Positions 51,266-62,960 of a DNA stretch of 64,000 bases are shown one piece after another. Position 1 is the first letter of the stretch. Each line of letters begins with the position of its first letter. Source of the stretch: Symbiodinium natans (taxonomy: Eukaryota > Sar > Dinophyceae > Suessiales > Symbiodiniaceae); contig CAJNDS010002446.1 in NCBI GenBank assembly GCA_905221605.1, positions 1,127,629 through 1,191,628 of the forward strand. The letters run 5' to 3'. Made by a program: the position numbers and the translations under genes. Under the pieces are notes generated by a model. It ran no database searches, was not told where the DNA came from, and saw nothing but the letters and a program-made list of their open reading frames with translations.

Positions 51266-51349
51266 GTCTTCCGCCTGGTGATGCCGAGCGTGCGGGGCAA
51301 AGCCCTGATCCAGGCTCCGCGGCTCCCTCCGGGGTCTGTTGGTTCTGTG
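51266..51349 (+). CDS. Exon-like island
   Basis: GCTAG acceptor, 28 open codons (VFRLVMPSVRGKALIQAPRL then PPGSVGSV), and a GT donor formed by the following TTTAGGG array. Unknown. Confidence 0.35.
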
Positions 51350-51431
51350 GTTTAGGGTTTAGGGTTTGGGGTTTGGGGTTTAGGGCTGAGGGTGCGGGTT
51401 TAGGGTTGAGGTATGGGGTTTAGGGCTGAGG

Positions 51432-51577
51432 GTTAGTAGTTGCAAGGGCCCTTTACGTCCGTTAACCTCCTGTTAAGGGTTCTGGATGTAGGGGCCCTTG
51501 ATTTGCACAGTTATATAAGATGTGTAAGGGTGCCCTTTTTAAGGGCCCACATGAAGGGACCATTAACAACCCTTAGA
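51432..51577 (+). mobile_element. Introner/MITE family 2, copy c
   Basis: TAGTTGCAAGGGCCC start, AAGGGTTCTGGATGTAGGGG centre and AAGGGACCATTAACAACCC end match copy b at 25588. Followed at once by GATGTTGGCTCAAG, which resembles the spliced-leader 3' end over 10 bases. Confidence 0.65.
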
Positions 51578-51847
51578 TGTTGGCTCAAGCCATGTTAGGG
51601 ATGTTCAGGCTTGGTTGTCAAAGTTTAGGGTTTAGGGTTAGGGCTTGCTTAGGGGTTTCAGTGCTTCGTAGGGTACCCCCCAACAGACACCCAGATAAAA
51701 ATAGCCAATGTGCATGAACAGTTGTAGAGAGCCCCACCTCACGTAAACCCTATATAAACACATGAAGCCCCTTAGCCGAACCCTAAACCCCATATAAGTA
51801 TCTCCCAAGCCTTGAGACCATACTTAGATCCCAAACCCCACCCGCAG

Positions 51848-51907
51848 GAGTACATGGACCTGCCAGTCCACACCCTTTGCCTTGCCGGCTGGGCCCGCGA
51901 GCTAGAG
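51848..51907 (+). CDS. 60-bp exon-like island
   Basis: CCCGCAG acceptor, EYMDLPVHTLCLAGWARELE (20 codons, phase 0 both sides) and GAG|GTTTTG donor. Unknown gene, probably the same as neighbouring islands. Confidence 0.45.
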
Positions 51908-52293
51908 GTTTTGGGTTTAGGGTTTAGGGTGTTGGCTACATGCTTCAGGGAAGTTTCAGGGTCGGGGGGTAGGGCCTAGGCCATGTTGCGCCAAAGAACT
52001 TCGAGTTTTTTGACCCAAAACAACCCTAAACTCTCGATCCGAACGGTTGGTAGTTTCGGAGGCGGCGGCCCTTCCCTGCCTCTCCTCCTGTCCCCTCCCG
52101 CCCTTCCGTCCCCTCATAAACCCGGAAAACCTGAGACCCTAGAACCCTATTAACCCTATCCACCCTGTAGACAAACCCTATCAACCCTGCAACCCTAACC
52201 CTACAAAACCGTACACCCTAAACCCTCAGCCCTAAGCCCTAAAACCCTAAACCCAAAACCCTAACCCGAAACCCTAAATGCACAAAAAAGAAG

Positions 52294-52365
52294 GTCGCTG
52301 GTGGGCCGGCCGCGGAGTCTGAGGCCCTGGCGCTTCGCGCCACGGAGCGGCGCAAGGCCGCTGGG
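52294..52365 (+). CDS. Exon-like island, basic/Ala-rich
   Basis: GAAG acceptor, VAGGPAAESEALALRATERR then KAAG, and GGG|GTAGGT donor followed by TTTAGGG repeats. Unknown. Confidence 0.35.
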
Positions 52366-52583
52366 GTAGGTGGGGTTTAGGGTTTGGGGTTAGGGTTTAG
52401 GGTTTAGGGCTTAGGGTTTAGGGTATAGGGAACGCGTATTTCGGGTATTTTGGGGCTTAGGGCATTGAGGGCATTTAGGGCGCATTTAGGGCGCATTCGG
52501 TTTTCGGGGAATCGTCAGCCTTCGGTTCGGGCAATTCCAGCTGGCTTGCATTCCAGTTGGGGACGCATATGTTTTTTCCTCTT

Positions 52584-52700
52584 ATGTATGTATGTATGTA
52601 TGTATGTATGTGTATGTATGTATGTATGTTATGTATGTATGTATGTATGTATGTATTGTATGTATTATGTATATATGTTATGTGTATATTTATTATATAT
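52584..52700. repeat. TATG microsatellite flanking element 2 (left)
   Basis: TATG tetramers, then AT-rich tetramers, just left of the element. The right flank (63426 on) carries ATAC tetramers, the reverse complement, so the empty site was an inverted microsatellite. Confidence 0.85.
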
Positions 52701-52739
52701 ATGTATCTGCGAAATGTAATCTGTACAGATATACTTGTA

Positions 52740-52949
52740 CGTGTGAGCTGAGGGAGCTCCCCGGAGGCGCAGCTTACCGACTCTTTACACAGAAGTGCCA
52801 CACAAAGAACTGCGTAGTCTCAGGGATTGGTGCTGAGCACAGGTGCTTTGGCTATACATCTCGATTTTAAAGATGCCTGGCACAGCCCTCTACACAAAGA
52901 GCCTCGAGCGGAAGGCCGTAGGCATCGAGATCACCTTGTCAACACACTC
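52740..52949 (-). repeat. 3' LTR of element 2
   Basis: Direct repeat of 63208-63420. On the minus strand it starts GAGTGTGTTGACAAG and ends CAGCTCACACG; TGTG...CACA inner termini. Confidence 0.92.
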
Positions 52950-53069
52950 TCCCCCTCGGTAGCGCTAGTTCGCCTGACGATCACATGGTCCTGCTGTAGG
53001 ATTCTTGGGAGAAAAGCAAAAGCGCCCCCAAAACAGGGTCTTACAGGCCTGTCCGGTTGCCTCCGCTGT
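52950..53069 (-). promoter_or_regulatory. Polypurine tract and 3' untranslated region of element 2
   Basis: On the minus strand CGAGGGGGA (52950-52958) lies directly against the LTR, as a plus-strand primer should. The remaining 110 bp are non-coding. Confidence 0.65.
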
Positions 53070-53790
53070 TCATCGGCCCTTTGTATGAGGATCAGCTCGG
53101 GAACGCGGGTTCAGCAGATTAAGATCAATTTCAAGTTCAGTGCGACCGCGCCATTGGCGATCTAAGTAGGCTTGACCCGCGCCTGTCACTCGCCAGTTGT
53201 CATCTACGATTTGTGTTTCCATGTCAGCATACATCAGAAGAGTCCTCCTTCTTCCGGTGAAAACACGAAGCTCGTAAGCACTATTTGTCCTCACTGGGGA
53301 AAACATCCTGCGCCGGGGACCAATATGCCACCGGACGACCACAGTGGACCTCCCGCCCGACGGAGTTTCGTAAAAATCATCGCCGCCTGCAGGCGGCAAA
53401 AGAAACAGCGCACTTTCAGGCCCTCCCCGCCCCGATCTCACCCTCTCGATCTCGACCAGGGACATCTGTACAGGCACCGGCCAGCCGTGGCGAAGGCGGA
53501 GTGGAGGATCCGGAAATACTACAGGGTCGAGGTAAGCAACGTCATCGACGTACCTAAACTCTAAAGGTTCGCCCTGCGGTACAGCAGCATCATGGGCATT
53601 CAGCTGCGCTGCTTGAGCATCTAGCAACATCGCCCACTCCCGATCCCGAGCAGCTGCATAAGCATCACGTTCAGGCTCCGGCTCTGGAAACCTAACGGGC
53701 ATGGGGGGTCGGTGTGGGGGCAGAGGAGGCGGCAGCAACTGCTCATCGTCAGCGTCCTCCCTCGTAATCTCTTCGTAATCTCTGGTCGGC
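53070..53790 (-). CDS. C-terminal extension of the element 2 RT polyprotein, after a frame break
   Basis: No ATG; the frame continues the RT ORF after a single-base break near 53790. Begins with acidic and proline-rich sequence (EDADDEQLLPPPLPPHRPP), then about 200 aa of mixed alpha/beta composition (RYVDDVAYLDPVVFPDPPLR, TVVVRWHIGPRRRM, LLMYADMETQIVDDNWRV). No match recognised. It follows the membrane segment, so it could be the part beyond a membrane anchor. Ends TGA at 53070. Confidence 0.55.
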
Positions 53791-56164
53791 GATGGGCCTC
53801 AAAAGGGAGATTATCCTCCTCAAGAGGCTCAAACTCTGGAGGCTCCGATTCTGGATCCGATTCAGGCTCTCGCGCGGGCCTTGTAGTAAAGTAGACCCAA
53901 GCATGATCCGCAACCCTCCTAACTACCTCCCACACAGCAATCACTGAAATTGTCCACAAAATCAAAAGCAAGTAAAGGGTCCAATTGTCTGAGTCGTTAG
54001 ACTCAGTCACCTCGACAACCTCACGGCTGCCCTCAGAAGGATTCACACAGAGCGAAATCACCATGGAGCCCAAGATCTTCGCCAACCTTTGAACCTTGGA
54101 AGGCAAAACCGAGCCCTTAGCGGAGCCCATCCCAAGCAAACCCCGAAGCAAGTCCAGTCGCGGAGCTTGGAGAGGCTTGGTTCCAATATCCGCAGTATTA
54201 GAAGCACCTTCTAGGTGCATCACCTCCCATTGGAATAAGGCGACCTTTTCCCTTAACGCTCCTGCTCGAATTTTTAAATGTCTCGTCCGCCATGAATTCG
54301 TGTCAGCCGCCAGGACGCCAACAGCTGCTGAGTTGTCGTTCAACAGCACTTTTCGGTAGCTGCCTGCGGGATAAATCTCATCAAGAAGACAAGCTATGGC
54401 GTCGCCCATGTTGTGTCCCTGAATGGTGGAGATTAACTCCGCTTCACATGTCGATTGGGCAATAAACGGCTGACGACTCGACACCCAGGACACGCAACAA
54501 CCACGCCAATAAATAATCACGCATTCTTGAGACCTCGACCCCTCCGGGGCGAACCCCGCGTCAGTGTGAACCTGTAAAAGGCCTCCGTCTTGCAAAGCCT
54601 TCTGAATCTCAGCCCTCTTCTCAGGGAGGGTCATCGAGAATCTCAATCCCAAGGATGACGTCGTGGCAAGGTAACCCAGGACTCCAAGCGCCGCCTTGCA
54701 CGCTTCACGCGGCCTCCTTGACATAACAGACGCTATCCTTGAGCAGGAATACGCCACGTCAGGGCGGGTACGCACAGCAATCCACAAGAGTTCGCCCACC
54801 AGCTGCTGGCATTCTTTCAACGCATCGCTGTCAGGCTCCACCTCGCCCTCCTGGGGCAAACGTCGGGCCAACGGCACCTGCTGCGGTACCACGTCAGAGT
54901 GACGATCCAACATACCGCGGACATACGACGTTTGATGCACGCACAACTCCTCACCCTTCTCATCCCAATGCAACTCCAAACCGTCAAAACGAAGCGGCTC
55001 ACTTTCTCCAATCCTACCTACAAACTCAACAGCGCCGCAATCCCAAGTCTGCTTGATACACCCGTAGATCGCTGTCAAATACGGTTTTCGAGTAGCTGCC
55101 AAAAAATCATCTACATAAACGGCCAGCCAACCAACCAACACTCCGGTTTCAACAGCGTCCTCAGCCGAATCCACCAAGAAGATCAACCAAACGCTGGAGT
55201 CAGACACACAGGCCTTGAAACGCAAAGCGCCCGCCTCAACCAGAACAACCATGACTCTCAAGGTATCATTGCGATGCAACGACCAATCGCGAGGGCTAGT
55301 GTCTAGCCCATACACCGCCAACTCAACCTTCCACTTTTCGCGAGCTGACACCAGGCCCTTTCTAACCAACGATCGCGGCGGGACAGCGATCACAATCTGG
55401 GTCTTACCTCTTGCTGCAGCTCGAAGATCACGGGGCCGTGCCGGGGCATTCAAGAAGGCTGTTGACACATCCCACGTCGCAATGTCATGCTTGTGGAAAA
55501 CAGCTTCAGCAAGCAGAACCCGGAGAAGACTCACGTCCACTCCTCCCGCGTAAGTAGCCATCCGCCGCTCCAAACTGCTCTCGCCCACATTTGGCAGCGC
55601 ATTGCCGCACACCACAATACGACATTTGTAACGGCCGCTCACGGCCTTTCGCGTGAAAACAGTTTTTGAGGGCACTTGGGTGACTTCCGCTCCCGATGCA
55701 ACCCACGCAGCAATCGTATCATCATCCACCCGAATCAAAGCCTTCTTGGTCTCTAGCAACGACGTTGACTCGGCTTGTGTAGCCCTTTCCCAATTTTCAT
55801 CCCACTCGGCCATCACCTCCTCATTCGTGAACGTTCTGGTTTGTAGGAATTGAGGGAGCTCACAAGCATTCTCATCAGCATCGCTTGTGCTGGGGATCAT
55901 TTGGCCTTCAAGTTTACAAGCACGCAACCAAATCAACTCTTGCTCAATCTGTTGCATCACCTCAGTGACACTGGTCATCAGCTGGGCCGTCTCAGCAGCA
56001 TCTGTGGAATTCTCTCCTCCACTTAGTTCTCCCTTAAGCTGCCTTGCTTCACGGCTGAGCAGCGCCTTCAAACCTCGCTGGCACAAGTCCGCATCAACCA
56101 ACACGTGACCGCTATCCAAGCAATCATCTGACGGGGCTCTCAACGGCAGCTCCGAGGCGATCAT
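53780..56164 (-). CDS. Reverse transcriptase-RNase H with membrane segment (element 2)
   Basis: ATG at 56164-56162 overlaps the upstream TGA as ATGA. RT motifs: VFTRKAVSGRYKCRIVVCGN, WDVSTAFLNAP, VELAVYGLDTSPRDW, and AVYVDDFLAA (about 55105-55130) with the YVDD active site. RNase H: VHTDAGFAPEG, IAQSTCEAELIS and WRTRHLKIRAGALREK. A hydrophobic helix, WTLYLLLILWTISVIAVWEV (about 53925-53990), follows, then an acidic tail. The same frame runs on to 53621 as unlikely Cys-rich sequence, while the sensible tail is one base over, so I end it near 53780. Confidence 0.88.
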
Positions 56165-57180
56165 CCTACTTTCAACATCACACGTATCAACACAAGACAA
56201 CGGGCGAAGCAAGCATCCCAACTCGCCAACTCCAAATCAACGAGTCTCCCCCCATCCAAGGCACAAAGTCGCTCTCCGGGCTTTAGCATATCGGCTGCTA
56301 CGTACTCCCCTTCGGGGCTCGCAGCAAAAAATGGCATACACTCCACGCAGCCTCGATCCATACACGCGCACGCTTGAACCCTGAACCCTTCTTTTTTATG
56401 TGGTTTTTGTGCTTTATGGTATTTATTTTGGTTTTGGGATTTTTCATGTTCATTGGGTTTTGGGATTTTGTTTTCAGGAACAACACACAAGGAGCAGACA
56501 TCACCCGCTCCCCCGAACTTGCTATCCAGGTCCCCAAACAAACCGCTTCTTGCGGCATCAGCTTCAGACTCAACATCAGACAAACTACCCACACCCGCTT
56601 CGAAAGCAGAATCGTGGCTCCCGGTTTTGCTTATCGGGGGGCGACGTGCTTCGAAAGCAGAGTCATGGTTCCAGGTTTTGCTTATCGGGGGGTGACGTGC
56701 TTCGAAAGCAGAATCATGGTTCCAGGTTTTGCTTATCGGGGGGTGACGTGCTTCGAAAGCAGAATCATGGCTCCAGGTTTTGCTTATCGGGGGGTGACGT
56801 GCTTGGACATGACGCGCTCCCTCCTCCAGCATACCACCCTCTCCCCCCTGATGAGCATCATCAGCATCGTCCTCAGAGATGGCAAGGCACAACTGATTGG
56901 CCGAAGGACCAGGAAGCACAAAACCAAACTCACTCAACGTTGCTTTATGCTCTGCTGTAGTTTTGTTTATTGCTAGCAAACTGTAAGAGACCAACAACAG
57001 AACCCGGGACTGACCAAGAACCTGGGCCGAATGCCAGGATTTCGCATTGAGCTGAAGCGGCTCACGCTCCCGCAACCAACGCACCTGTCCAGCTTGCAAC
57101 TCGCCGCCGGGCACCGCCCGAACTTCTACAGGTCCTGACAACTGATCACCCATTTGTAGCTGCGACCAAACGTACATCCC
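56161..57180 (-). CDS. 2OG-oxygenase-like module (C-terminal half) and variable linker
   Basis: Begins one base out of frame with the preceding part, at a GGG run (57177-57180). MYVWSQLQMGD continues the beta-helix; SWHSAQVLGQSRVLLLVSY gives the distal His (57031-57033) and an Arg nine residues later, the same spacing as in element 1. Next come four 17-aa repeats (51 bp each, ARHPPISKTWNHDSAFE), an A-rich low-complexity stretch that includes GGGTTCAGGGTTC, and a Cys-containing tail. Ends TGA 56163-56161 within ATGA. Confidence 0.65.
   Translation of the reverse strand, partial: GMYVWSQLQMGDQLSGPVEVRAVPGGELQAGQVRWLREREPLQLNAKSWHSAQVLGQSRVLLLVSYSLLAINKTTAEHKATLSEFGFVLPGPSANQLCLAISEDDADDAHQGGEGGMLEEGARHVQARHPPISKTWSHDSAFEARHPPISKTWNHDSAFEARHPPISKTWNHDSAFEARRPPISKTGSHDSAFEAGVGSLSDVESEADAARSGLFGDLDSKFGGAGDVCSLCVVPENKIPKPNEHEKSQNQNKYHKAQKPHKKEGFRVQACACMDRGCVECMPFFAASPEGEYVAADMLKPGERLCALDGGRLVDLELASWDACFARCLVLIRVMLKVG
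56625..56805 (-). repeat. 51-bp tandem repeat inside the element 2 ORF
   Basis: About 3.5-4 copies, in frame, differing at a few positions. Absent from element 1, so it expanded after the two lineages split. Confidence 0.85.
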
Positions 57181-58436
57181 TGGTTTGGGAAGGCAAATTG
57201 GATACAGAACGTTGGAGTTGGGGTGTTATTGACGTCGCGGTGCGGGCCAACGTTTCCTTGCGTAAATAGGGCAACGGTGGTAAACGAAACCCCTGGTGCA
57301 ACGGTCCGGATGACTGCAGCCAGTAAGCCGGCAAACCCAGGGAGTCGTGTCATACTGTTTGTCAGTCCCACCTGCCCTCCATGCCGAAAGAGTCCCCAGG
57401 TACCCTGCATCCCATCCCTTGTAGTGGCAGAGCAACTCGCCTTGGATTTTACCCACGCTGAGGCCTGCAGGAACTCCAAAGCTCGATGGAGGGCAAAAGG
57501 TTGCGTGGCGGCTATCACTGCAGCATGTTCATCTTCAGACAAAAAATGGCTATGCAGACGGGCTAACCTCGTCTTCAGCCTTATTCGTCGAGTGGGCTCC
57601 CTCTGATGTGTGGGAGCCGCTGGGGCATCCGTAGACAAAGGCGATTGAGCACTGTGGGTGGTGGCAGCGGGAACATACGCTGGAGGGTTGGGGCACGTGA
57701 GAACGTCCCTAAATATTATCGTGGTAGCAAAAAACTCCCCCTCATCTGTGCGAATCACCCACGCTTGCGGCACCCCATAAACGGGAGCCAGCACCACAGC
57801 TGGCACCGCCCGCTCTGACCACTGGTTTTTTAGCCTCCAAGATCTCTGACGCACATACACCTTGCACCCAAATGGCACCATCGGCACCACCGTCTGACCT
57901 AACCTTTTTAGGCCTTCCCGTAGCCGATGTTCTGTGGCCCAGCGCCACGCCAATGGCCACAAGTCCTTATCCAACTTCGTGGCCAAAAGATGGGTCCTAG
58001 TGAGTTGCTTGGCCATCGCAATGGAGCATTCAGCACGGCCGTTGCTGCGCCAGTTATCCCCCAACGTGTTTGACAGCAAAATCTGCCGGGACGCCGCCCA
58101 CTCCGCTAGGTGCTTGTTTTGGAACTCCAACCCTGCGTCCGAGTGGATACGTTGCACTTTGAAACCCAATGAGTGGATTCTTGTCTCTATTTTTCGAATA
58201 GCAGTAAGAACTTCCTTTGAGGCTTTGGATTTCAGGGGTTCGCAAAAGGTAAGCTCAATCACCGGCAACTCGCTAAGGAGATGAACCCCTGCTTCAGCCA
58301 TAGGTTTTGGGGGTCCTTTGGATTCAGGTTTTCCCTCCCTCTCGTCATCGCTGACGCCAAAAATATCATCCTTGTCCTGGTCCCCAATGAGATCTTGTAC
58401 CCCTTCCTCACTATCGAGCCGCTCTGGCAAAGAACA
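57178..58436 (-). CDS. Integrase C-terminal half and 2OG-oxygenase-like module (N-terminal half)
   Basis: QRIHSDAGLEFQ carries the second integrase Asp and NGRAECSIAMAKQL the Glu. WSERAVPAVVLAPVYG is the C-terminal domain. After a Thr/Pro linker, a region aligned with element 1 contains LFTQGNVGPHRDVNN, the HxD iron-ligand pair (His 57242-57240, Asp 57236-57234). The frame is lost at 57177-57180. Confidence 0.78.
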
Positions 58437-61400
58437 AAATCCTCACCAACGCCAACCGGGCTCAGCCGCACCTTACGCACCCGCGAGGGGACCTCAAGTT
58501 CCTCATCGCTAGTGGGAGCATAGGAAGGTGAACTCAGGATAGCGTCAGCACCTGATGCAACTGTAGCTCCTGGGTTCTGGAGACCTCCAGCTTCTGGGTT
58601 TTCATGGCCTTTTGGGTCCTGGCTTTGGTCTCTGGTTTTCAAGGTTTTGAGGTCTGGGAGGACAAAAACTGCTTGCAGCATGTATTTCACTTTACTGATA
58701 CGCTCGTCGTACCCCGACCGGAACAAACCAGCCAAATCAATCGCAAGCACGTTGACATCCGGGATCATCCCTCTACAGTGACGCTTGTCCCTTGACCTTC
58801 CCTCAACACAAGCCCGACATCGTCGCCAGTAAGGGACATGACCCTGCTCCAAGTGGCGTCTCATCGCCTCTTCATCCGAATGCTTTACCGCCTTTATTTG
58901 GACACACTGGAAATCCTTGTCGAGGGACTCTTGAAGGGCCTCAATGATCGATTTTACCAAACCTGGAGCCCAGGCTCCCCACTCCCTTGAGTCCTCACTA
59001 TCCTTGGTCCACGAGGCCTGGACGCCTGAAGTCGCAACTGTGAGCCACTGCAACGGGAGATTCGTTCCGATAGTCGTGGGCTTTACCCGCGCATGTCCCA
59101 GCGGACCTTGATTGAGGTTTACCTGAGACCATCCGAGGTAACCTTGCAAGTCCTTCCACTCCTTAGTAGCAAGCAAACAAGGGCATCGACGATGATCCTC
59201 AATCTGGCGATACTCTACCGCGTCTCGAGGCTGCTCTACAAGGCCATACAGGGGTCCCATGCCCAAAACCTCGTTAGAGTCTTTGGCGGCGTACAGAAGC
59301 GCAGCAGTCCTGACCCACAGTACGTTATCTCCCTCAACTTTCTGAGCCTCAATCCAAGGGATACCCTCAAGACCCCACCTTTCAGGACCTTCCCTAGCCC
59401 GAACAACTGGAGGCCCGCCCGGGCGGGAGCGAAGCACCGAATAGGTTCGGCAGGGAGGCCCTGCCAGAAGAATCTTGATCCTTCCGCAGAGCGCCAAACT
59501 CAACAGACTACTAAACGTCTGCTCCAAAGCCAAGTCTTCCTGGAGATCGATATCCAGCAAGGCCATGTGATTCCGATCTGCGAACGCTTGGAAGCACTGG
59601 CGCGTGCTCCCCGCGAACAGGTTCAAGAGCACCCCGTTACGCGCTAACAGGAGTTGTCGCCTCTTCCGGCGGTTCCAAGCCCATGTCTCGCCCCGGGTAG
59701 CCACGCTAGCAGCGGTGCGGTCGAGCAACTCATCAGGAGCTTCAGGCACCACCAAACCCAACCAAGCCCGAACAAGCCCTTCAGTAGACCCCCCTTCCTT
59801 GGCCCGTTCACGAATTAGCTTCAGAAGTTCCTGGGGATCTTGGGGCGTGACGTCCCGAAGCACCTTCACTGCCCTTTTGACCCGTTCAGCTCGCCCACAA
59901 ACCTGTTCAATCTCCTCAATCATACTCAGCGCCCATGCTTTAGGCACCTCCGGGCAACCCGAGGACATGTCTGCTGGCACACGACGTCCCTTCCTGTCCT
60001 TCAACTCTAACCCTGAGTCACCCACCCAACGCAGTTTGTAACCTGCCCTGACCAGCAACGCCATCGAAACAATAGGTGCTACAGGACCCGGGCGGACTAT
60101 CGTACCTGTTCCGTTAATGTACATCATCTCCGAACCCACTGCCAGGTTGACCAACCGGCGACCACAACAGTCGAGTTCCCCCGGCTTAGCCTGGCGCACA
60201 CATACTAAGGCACCACTGTCAAGTAACCCCTTAGCCTGATCGTCACAGACTACTGCCCTAAGCTGAGGTCCTTCCGCCAAGTCCTCAAACCGGACTCGCC
60301 CGTCCCCAACCCAACGATCATGCCCCTCACCCGGAACACCCCGATCGCTCCCCAAGGCCTCCCGTGCTTCCCGCGTCGCCTTTAGGGCTATCTTCTTGAG
60401 GGCCTCAGTGGCCTCTCGGAGCAGCGCTGCCTGCGCCCCTCCCTGGCTCTGGGAAACCGAAGATTCTGCAGCACCCTCGCCCTCCCCCGAACCTTGGCTC
60501 ACACCAGTTTTCTTGATGCTCGCCTTTCCCTTAGCCTTTCCGGCCAGCGCCTGCGCCTCCTCCTTAGTTGCTTCACCCTTTTCACTGGGATCCGCATGGG
60601 GGCAGGCTTCTTTGCGGCGCCCTTCACCAGAACACCTGAAGCAACGACCACTCTGAATCGTTACCGCTTGGTCGTGGCGGAACCCACACTTTTGTCCCAT
60701 TTTGCAGCCTTGCTGCGTAAACCAAAACCCACAAGGTTTCCCCTTTTTCTTATCTTTCCCTTTTCCCTTACCTTTAGGGTCCTCCTCGCCAGTCAGCTTA
60801 GCGACCCTAGGAGGCTTTTGACTTTGATCTTCAGGAGCGGAAATCGCTAACATGGAGAACTCAGATTGGAGGGCCTCAGCGTACTCCTTCACATTCGCTT
60901 CAGTGGGCGAATGGTCAATGGCCAATCTAGTTCGAACCACTGACATTCGAAAGTTCACTTGAGGGTAGCGACCTAGCAAATTGTGACTGAGGCTGTCCAA
61001 ACCTTTCATCAAGATTGAGGGATCCGGGATTGTCACTCCCATGGATGTTGCGCGCACGACGTGACGACTCCAAGCACGAAGTTTATCAACGAGATCGCGA
61101 GGGTTTGCTCCGTTGCCCGGCTTACTTAGCGCATCCAACAACCTAGATCTCTCAGCTAGCCCACCCGGCTGAAAAGTCTTCAGAATCACAAACGACGCAT
61201 CAAGACATGTTAAGGAACGCGTGGCCAACAATTCTTCTTTGATGCTTCTGGGCAAACTTGAGTGGATCATTGAAAATGCCCTTGACTCCAAACGCACATA
61301 TCGCTCGTCCTGAAGACGCAGGCTTGGAATGGCCTTTATCCCTGCGCGCTCAATCGCAGGAGCGCTCGACCACTTTTCATACGCCGCCTTAGCCTCATCA

Positions 61401-62138
61401 ACGAGCATCTGCCACCACTCCCCGGACCCCGCACTCAAATCAGACATGATGACCTTGATTTGAACAAGCCAGTCGCCCGCCTTAACCGCAGCATCTTTAT
61501 CCGGCTCACCCAACTCCGGCACCGACCACCACACCCGATCCCCAGGAGTAAAACGATCCCTACCTCCAACTTCCCTCCCTGGGCACGGCGGAGCTGGAAC
61601 AGCAGTAACTTCCGGGTGGGGTGTATGGCTTGGAGGGGCTGGAGGGGCTGGAGGCCCTTGAGGAGGTGAATCAGGGGCAGGTCCCGCTGGAGGCCTAATC
61701 TCAGTGCCACCTGGCGTATGAGGATAAACGATCTTCGGGCGTCGGGGAGGGGTGAACTCCGACCTACCGGCAGCATTGCTGTAGGGTTTGGAGACATCAG
61801 GTCCCAACGTTCCCCCTAGCCCAACCGCCGAACTCCCTTGACCATCCCAAGCACCCCCCGGAACCCCCAAGGAGTCTGAACCGCCCCTCGTTAAACCCGG
61901 AGCCCCAAGAACGACCCGACTTCCGTCCCAGCTTTCTTTGTTCAAGCCCTGAGCCACTGCAGACTGACTCCCCACACCTCCAGCGTGCTGGAACTTTGGC
62001 AGCATCGGGAGCCCTGAGCCAGCTTGTCTTACAGCAGTTTCCTGGATGAGAGAGCTTGGGTTGGGGTTCTGACTTCCGCTAGCCCCACTTTGCCCATAAA
62101 CTGCACCCGGCTGGGATGGCCTGAATCCGGAGTGCGCT
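58430..62138 (-). CDS. Gag core, protease, methyltransferase-like module, integrase N-terminal half
   Basis: Open from a stop near 62140; first ATG at 62005. Gag core (RVWWSVPELGEPDK ... ILKTFQPGGLAERSRLL), CCCH finger (CGFWFTQQGCKMGQKCGFRH), then a knuckle with Arg in place of the usual His (CFRCSGEGRRKEAC). Protease: KGLLDSGALVCVR, one copy only. Methyltransferase-like: VLLNLFAGSTRQC (about 59605-59640), LLAGPPCRTYSVLR (about 59430-59470), YGLVEQPRD (about 59220-59250). Integrase N-terminus: HLEQGHVPYWRRCRACVEG, then LAIDLAG with the first Asp. The frame breaks in a T-rich stretch near 58436. Confidence 0.85.
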
Positions 62139-62141
62139 TAG

Positions 62142-62960
62142 CTACACGGGATCGGGCCCCAGGATCACTACGCCTCGAAGGGCTATAGGGGTTCGGGTTC
62201 GAGGGAACTCAGGGGCGTGCGTTCTCTGGAACGGCGAAAACGCCCGCGCAACCGAACTGAATACATTACCTACAGTAAACCTTCCGCTTGGGTCCCTCGG
62301 TACCCAGTTCGGCGTGAGATCACCTTCCCCAGGCTGCCCGCCAGCCACACCCAAACCCTCCCCTACGGCGAAGCCCTGGCCACTCTGCTCACCCCGAGGA
62401 CCAAGAAGACTGACACTACTTGGAGGACTCTGCTGCATCAACTGCTGCACATGGGTTTGCAGCGAACCCAACTGCTCAGGCGAAAATGTCGAGGATATAG
62501 GACCCACTGCGGCTGGCTGCCGCCCGCCCCCACCATCCAACGAATTGCTCGCACTGGAATTCCTAGAGCTCTCCAGCTTGTCTAGCCTCTGACTCAGCGA
62601 TGACGTAGCTTCTAGCACACGATCCAACAGCGCCATCTGTACCTGCATGAGCTGACTCATCAACGCGCCCAAGGCCTGAGTGTCAATTTGAACGCCTTGG
62701 TGCTGCATTGGGAAGTTCATTCCCAAGACCGGGCTTTCCGCAGCCATAGAGGCCACCCGAGCTTCCATATCGCTCTGCCCTTCATCTGCTACAGCTTGCT
62801 CTCCCGCAGCAGATGCTCCTGTTGGAGCGCCCAGCCTAGAGTAGTCGGGAATCAACTCTTCAGCTGACGACTGCTCGTTCTCCCTGAATTGGACAACACG
62901 CTCCGCAGCCACGCCAGCCATATCAACTGAAACTGGCATTGGGTCCCACCTCACCAGCTT
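62142..62960 (-). CDS. Gag N-terminal region, middle part (element 2)
   Basis: Reads VSVDMAGVAAERVVQFREN, EELIPDYSRL (cf. EELIPDVSG in element 1), then a coiled-coil-like helix QLMQVQMALLDRVLEA and a Ser/Gly/Pro-rich linker. Entered by a frame break between about 62930 and 63000 and closed by TAG at 62142-62144. Confidence 0.65.
   Translation of the reverse strand, partial: KLVRWDPMPVSVDMAGVAAERVVQFRENEQSSAEELIPDYSRLGAPTGASAAGEQAVADEGQSDMEARVASMAAESPVLGMNFPMQHQGVQIDTQALGALMSQLMQVQMALLDRVLEATSSLSQRLDKLESSRNSSASNSLDGGGGRQPAAVGPISSTFSPEQLGSLQTHVQQLMQQSPPSSVSLLGPRGEQSGQGFAVGEGLGVAGGQPGEGDLTPNWVPRDPSGRFTVGNVFSSVARAFSPFQRTHAPEFPRTRTPIALRGVVILGPDPV

Noticed and set aside
51578-51592. GATGTTGGCTCAAG as a second spliced-leader relic
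   Set aside because: Only 10 bases match; too short alone, so noted with the adjacent MITE instead.
54096-56108. Plus-strand frames opposite the RT of element 2
   Set aside because: Antisense shadows of a clear RT-RNase H reading frame.
58259-58430. Extension of the element 2 Gag-integrase frame to 58259
   Set aside because: The acidic linker leading to the integrase core lies in the other frame from about 58436; the extension is out-of-frame read-through.
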